Shown here one piece after another: positions 60,301 to 64,000 of a stretch of DNA of 64,000 nucleotides. Within the stretch, counting starts at the first letter, position 1. Each line of letters opens with the position of its first letter. A model generated the notes under the pieces. The model saw only the letters and a list, made by a program, of their open reading frames with translations. It was not told the DNA's origin and did no database searches. Both the position numbers and the translations under genes were made by a program. The stretch comes from Nematostella vectensis (taxonomy: Eukaryota; Cnidaria; Anthozoa; Actiniaria; Edwardsiidae): positions 11,345,070-11,409,069 of the forward strand of contig NC_064038.1 in NCBI RefSeq assembly GCF_932526225.1. The letters run 5' to 3'.

Positions 60301-63300
60301 GTAATGTAATTGCAGTTTATGCCCACGGTACTTACGGTATTATATGCCAAAGGGGCCATTTGTTTCAGCTAAGGAAAACTCAATTACAGCATAATTGTAG
60401 GAGCATAGCAGGAATAAATGAAAAAAAAAAAAAACTTTTCGAGCAAAGCAATTGATATTTTGAAAAATATGCTATATCATATATGGAATTGAAAGTTTAA
60501 TTTACCCAAAAAAGGGAGAATTGTAAAGTTTCAACAGTCCGGATTTCGGGTATCGATCAAGGAAACGTAAAAACAGACGGCTGGGCCATCTTCTGTTTAC
60601 AAGGCTTAGTCAGCTTGGAGTATAACACCAGGCATCACGTTCCCTGTTTTTGGTGGAATAACCTGTAAACCTGTATCTGTCTTTGACAGATAACAATAGG
60701 TAAACAATAGGTAAAGCCGCCTTGCGAGGCTAAACGGGGCGCTCGGACATATAATAAAGCTTTACTGACGCTTCTTAGATGTGAAACCGAAACTATTTCG
60801 ATATCTAAAAAGGTTTTTTTTTTAAATGACAACGTGTGTGAAGAAGAATCTTATGATACCTCAATTAGAAAAAGGGAACGGTAGGTGGTGCGTAGAAGAC
60901 CCATTGATTAGACAGCAGCCATAGGTCTTTTGCTTATACTGCTATTCGTTCTCTTCTTAATAAAGACGATTAATTACGCTTAAACCCTAACTTTCTCTCC
61001 ATGAACAAAAGTAAAACGAACTACGACATCAACATCGGAGACATATAGACGCGGGTCTATGATGAGACAGAATTAAACAAACGAGTCTAATGTTTGGAGG
61101 TCATTAAAACAACCCTCATACAGTAATTGTCACCTTTAAAAAAATCGTCCCCCAATTTTCTTTAATAATTCTCCCTTTTTTTTCTTCTTTTCATTTTGTT
61201 TGTCCATGTCTTCTTCGTGCGCGCGCATGTTATCTTGTCGTGTGAAGCTAATGTGTACTTGGGCTTATTCAAAACTGCTGTGTTCGTAATGGCGTGCACA
61301 CTAAAGTGCTTAACAGAAGAATAAACTTGCATAGCCAATTGATAACATACCATATTTTCCCCCGCATTGGCTATGAAACTTTTCCAAAGAATTTTGCTTT
61401 GAGTCTTTCTATGAGGCTTAATTACATCGTGTGTAGAACTAGACTTTCCCATAAAGCGTTTTTGTATTTGAATAGTCTTGAACTTTTAGACGTGCAAATT
61501 AGAAAAAAAAACGATCAAAATTTTCATACACCCATGAACTGTGAATCCGATAACAAAGATACGTAACAAGCAAAATGATATTTCAAATGGACACACAAAA
61601 TTAGTTTTTTAAAACGCATTTCATTTTTTAAATTAAAAAAAGGCACGATGGTTGTATGAGAGTCGATATCTATGTCTGTACTTTAAATCAATCTTTTTGA
61701 AAGGAGCTTGAGCTAAATATAATATAGAGAATCAATAACACCAGGCCGCCCCCTCTTGAAAATATCGATAAATTCTAGGGTAATCTTGAAGACAATCTTT
61801 AAGATTATAAGAAAAACAATTTAGCTAAGGGTTACCAAGTTACACACGGACTACAAAGAAATTTAACAACTGAAAAAAGTAAAATCAACAGATTAACGGA
61901 GAAATAAAACTCGCGTAATGAATTAAAAAAAAGAAAAATATTCCTGATTTGTGTTTCAAAGAGTTGAAGCTGGGGGAGAAAAACGTGAGACAGGGTGAAA
62001 AAGTTCTGTGTGACAAATTTTAACAACTGTGGATAATTTTAATTTTAGTTTGAATCTACTATCGTTAAACTGGGAAAAATAAACAAACAAACTGTTAAGA
62101 AAGGAAAACATAGCTTCCACCTCTATTACTCTATGAAATCCTAGTATTTCACTTTTACACGTTTTTTTTATAAAGTTTGCATCTTAAATAAATTTTGGCG
62201 TTATTGAGATGAACTGGTTTAGAAGTGGAAATTTTGCTCATAAGATTTATTATTAATATTTGTCTAAAGTCCCTTAGCTTACGCATAAATTTACTAAAGC
62301 CAAACCTGGCGAAATTGAAACAATTTTACTCACCAAGATTTATCCTGCGGTCTTCGTATTACTACAAAGTAGCCCTCTTTCTTTTAAGCCCAAGTAGATC
62401 TTTGATAAAGTAGAAAACTTAATGTTTGCCAGAGGCTGTTTTTTATGACCGAATTATTTCGAACGTTTGTTACTGGGACAGGTGACTAGGATTTATTTTT
62501 CAGGGTAAGTTTATGCAACGTTGTCATGGAAGCGTGGCATATCATAGAAAAGGAATTAAAGAAAATCATTGTATTCTTGAGGTTGTCTCACGTAGGAGGT
62601 TGTTAGAGGAGTGAAAACACACTAACAAGGTCGAATACTATGCATATGGTATGGCCAAAACAATGAAACGACGGGACAAAAACATTCAGGAAAGCAATCA
62701 GATGGAAGTCATGATTTCATTGATGATTTTTTTTAGAAAATACATTTTCTTTCTTTTTATTCTTTTTCATAATGTCTATATTTATCACATTTTATCTTTT
62801 TTTAATTTTATAATATTATATTCATTTTTTTCTCTAATTTGCCCGAGATTGTTTCGAAAGTGCCTAGCGAAAAATCAAACAGCTTATACTCGGTTGATAA
62901 TCCTTATGGCACAAAATTCTTACCCCTTTTTCAAAATATGAAGCTTGTTTATAATTGAATAAATAATTTCAGAGAGAATCAATGATGATGTCCATTCTGT
63001 CTATCTCTTTGTTTCTTCGTAAAATTTTCAAATTTTCACGCACACACACACACTTAGCAAAACGCACAAAACTCACCACCATAGGGTTCCGAACGCCTTA
63101 GAAAACATTTTTTTTAATGAATGAGTTGTATGTTCTAATTTTGTATACTTGGTTGGATTTTTTCGAACATACAAAAAGATAGCTACTTGGGCATTATTTC
63201 TTGAAGAAACTGGTCGAGTGGAATGGAAATAGCGATAAAAAACTCTATGAAGGGAATTGTGGAGAATTGTGTAATGTTCTCAAGAAAAATAACGCGGTAA

Positions 63301-63828
63301 ATGATATAAAAATTGTGAAGCAGATTGACATTATTACCGCGTAGTTGTTAATTCTGGATGATTGTCTGACGGCAGGAGTATAGGAGGCTGATTAACGCAA
63401 GCGCGAAGTTTAGATAGTACGAATAATTAGTATTTAACAAGCTAATACCGATAAACAACATGAAATTCGAAATACTCTACGTAATGCTCCAGGAAAAGAA
63501 AGTCTTTATAAAGGGATTTAAATATTAAAACATAAGCAAGTCATACTCAAGACCATGAATACAACATACCTTAGTCTTTGACAAGTATTCTGACGGCGAA
63601 GAAGTAAGTTATTATTGACATCGATTAGCAAAATCAAACTCATTGAAACTCACAAAGAACAAGTGGGGTCTCAAGAATACACCAACGTGAAGTCGATAGC
63701 TGGACATGTTTTCTCCCATCCACGATTCTGTTCGATTTAAAGAGTACATTTTTGCCTAAAAACGTTTACATTTTCCCAAGACGACTCGAGGTTTAGCTTC
63801 GAGAAAAAATTATTGCCCTAAGGTACAA
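57399..63828. other. upstream of NCX; no gene supported
   Basis: AT-rich region that should include the NCX promoter and 5' untranslated exon or exons. It contains a small MITE at 59072-59211, an imperfect duplication of 'gtataggatgtt' phrases near 58795 and 58910 in a GT/CG-rich stretch, and a duplicated 'acatcaggctgga' phrase at about 59871 and 59991. Short open frames have no domain or splice support. Confidence 0.5.
59072..59211. mobile_element. 140-bp MITE with GCTAGCAGAGGC ends
   Basis: CCCGCTAGCAGAGGCATC at the left pairs with the reverse complement of the right end, CCTGCTAGCAGAGGCCTC. Short and noncoding. Confidence 0.6.
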
Positions 63829-64000
63829 CTATGATCCAAGCGACAGAAAACAGCGTGACACCAATAACCACAACAAAAGCGTGACGTCCATGTAGGCACT
63901 TGCCATCCAGTAAGATCGATCAGTTGTGTTTTGTAGCGAAAAGCGACTATCACTTTGATCGTCTCCCTCTGATTGAACGGCTTTGTCAGGGACCCCTCGG
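63829..64000 (-). CDS. possible terminal exon of a gene beyond the window
   Basis: One minus-strand frame stays open from the window edge for 57 codons to a TAG at 63829-63831. The translation is polar and acidic (SEGDDQSDSRFSLQNTTDRS), then strongly hydrophobic (YMDVTLLLWLLVSRCFL) and stops soon after. It could be the C-terminal membrane anchor of a gene whose body lies above 64000. There is no recognised family; the open frame alone is weak evidence. Confidence 0.28.
   Translation of the reverse strand, partial: RGVPDKAVQSEGDDQSDSRFSLQNTTDRSYWMASAYMDVTLLLWLLVSRCFLSLGS

Overview
This window is nuclear DNA of an animal. Genes are split into short exons with GT-AG introns, intergenic DNA is AT-rich, and the introns are full of minisatellites and small inverted-repeat transposons. 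The gene set (an AF9/ENL-type YEATS protein, an SLC8 Na+/Ca2+ exchanger, a GRAMD2-type GRAM protein) is general to animals. The compact genes and the density of TTAA- and TA-flanked MITEs look like an anthozoan cnidarian such as a sea anemone, but that placement is inference. No bacterial features, CRISPR arrays, tRNAs or rRNAs were seen.

Layout. (1) 359-9953, minus strand: an eleven-exon gene for a GRAM-domain membrane-contact protein, rebuilt here by matching splice sites and phases; it would encode 376 aa. A 24-bp minisatellite lies in one intron. (2) 12934-15482: a 5'-truncated, frameshifted non-LTR retrotransposon with a 16-bp target-site duplication. (3) 16560-17416: a 44-bp minisatellite. 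(4) 19205-19675, minus: at least three exons of a gene I do not recognise. (5) 21945-22684: a LINE tail fragment abutting a TTAA-flanked transposon. (6) 24025-24876, plus: an intronless 283-aa leucine-rich-repeat protein. (7) 26743-34246, plus: an AF9/ENL orthologue, four exons, 577 aa; intron 1 holds a 47-bp minisatellite split by an 871-bp TA-flanked element, and intron 2 holds a MITE inside a MITE. (8) 39300-57398, minus: an SLC8 (NCX) exchanger, 17 coding exons, 903 aa, with all exon phases matching. (9) 57399-64000: mostly noncoding, with a possible terminal exon of another minus-strand gene at the right edge.

The genes do not form a pathway or operon. The linking theme is structural: several introns carry duplicated splice sites or pieces of exon. 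The most striking case is NCX intron 8, where about 56 tandem 55-bp units are copies of the end of the upstream exon together with its 5' splice site. NCX exon 16 and AF9 exon 4 also have a decayed duplicate of their acceptor region just upstream, and GRAMD2-like exon 7 is followed by repeated donor-like sites.
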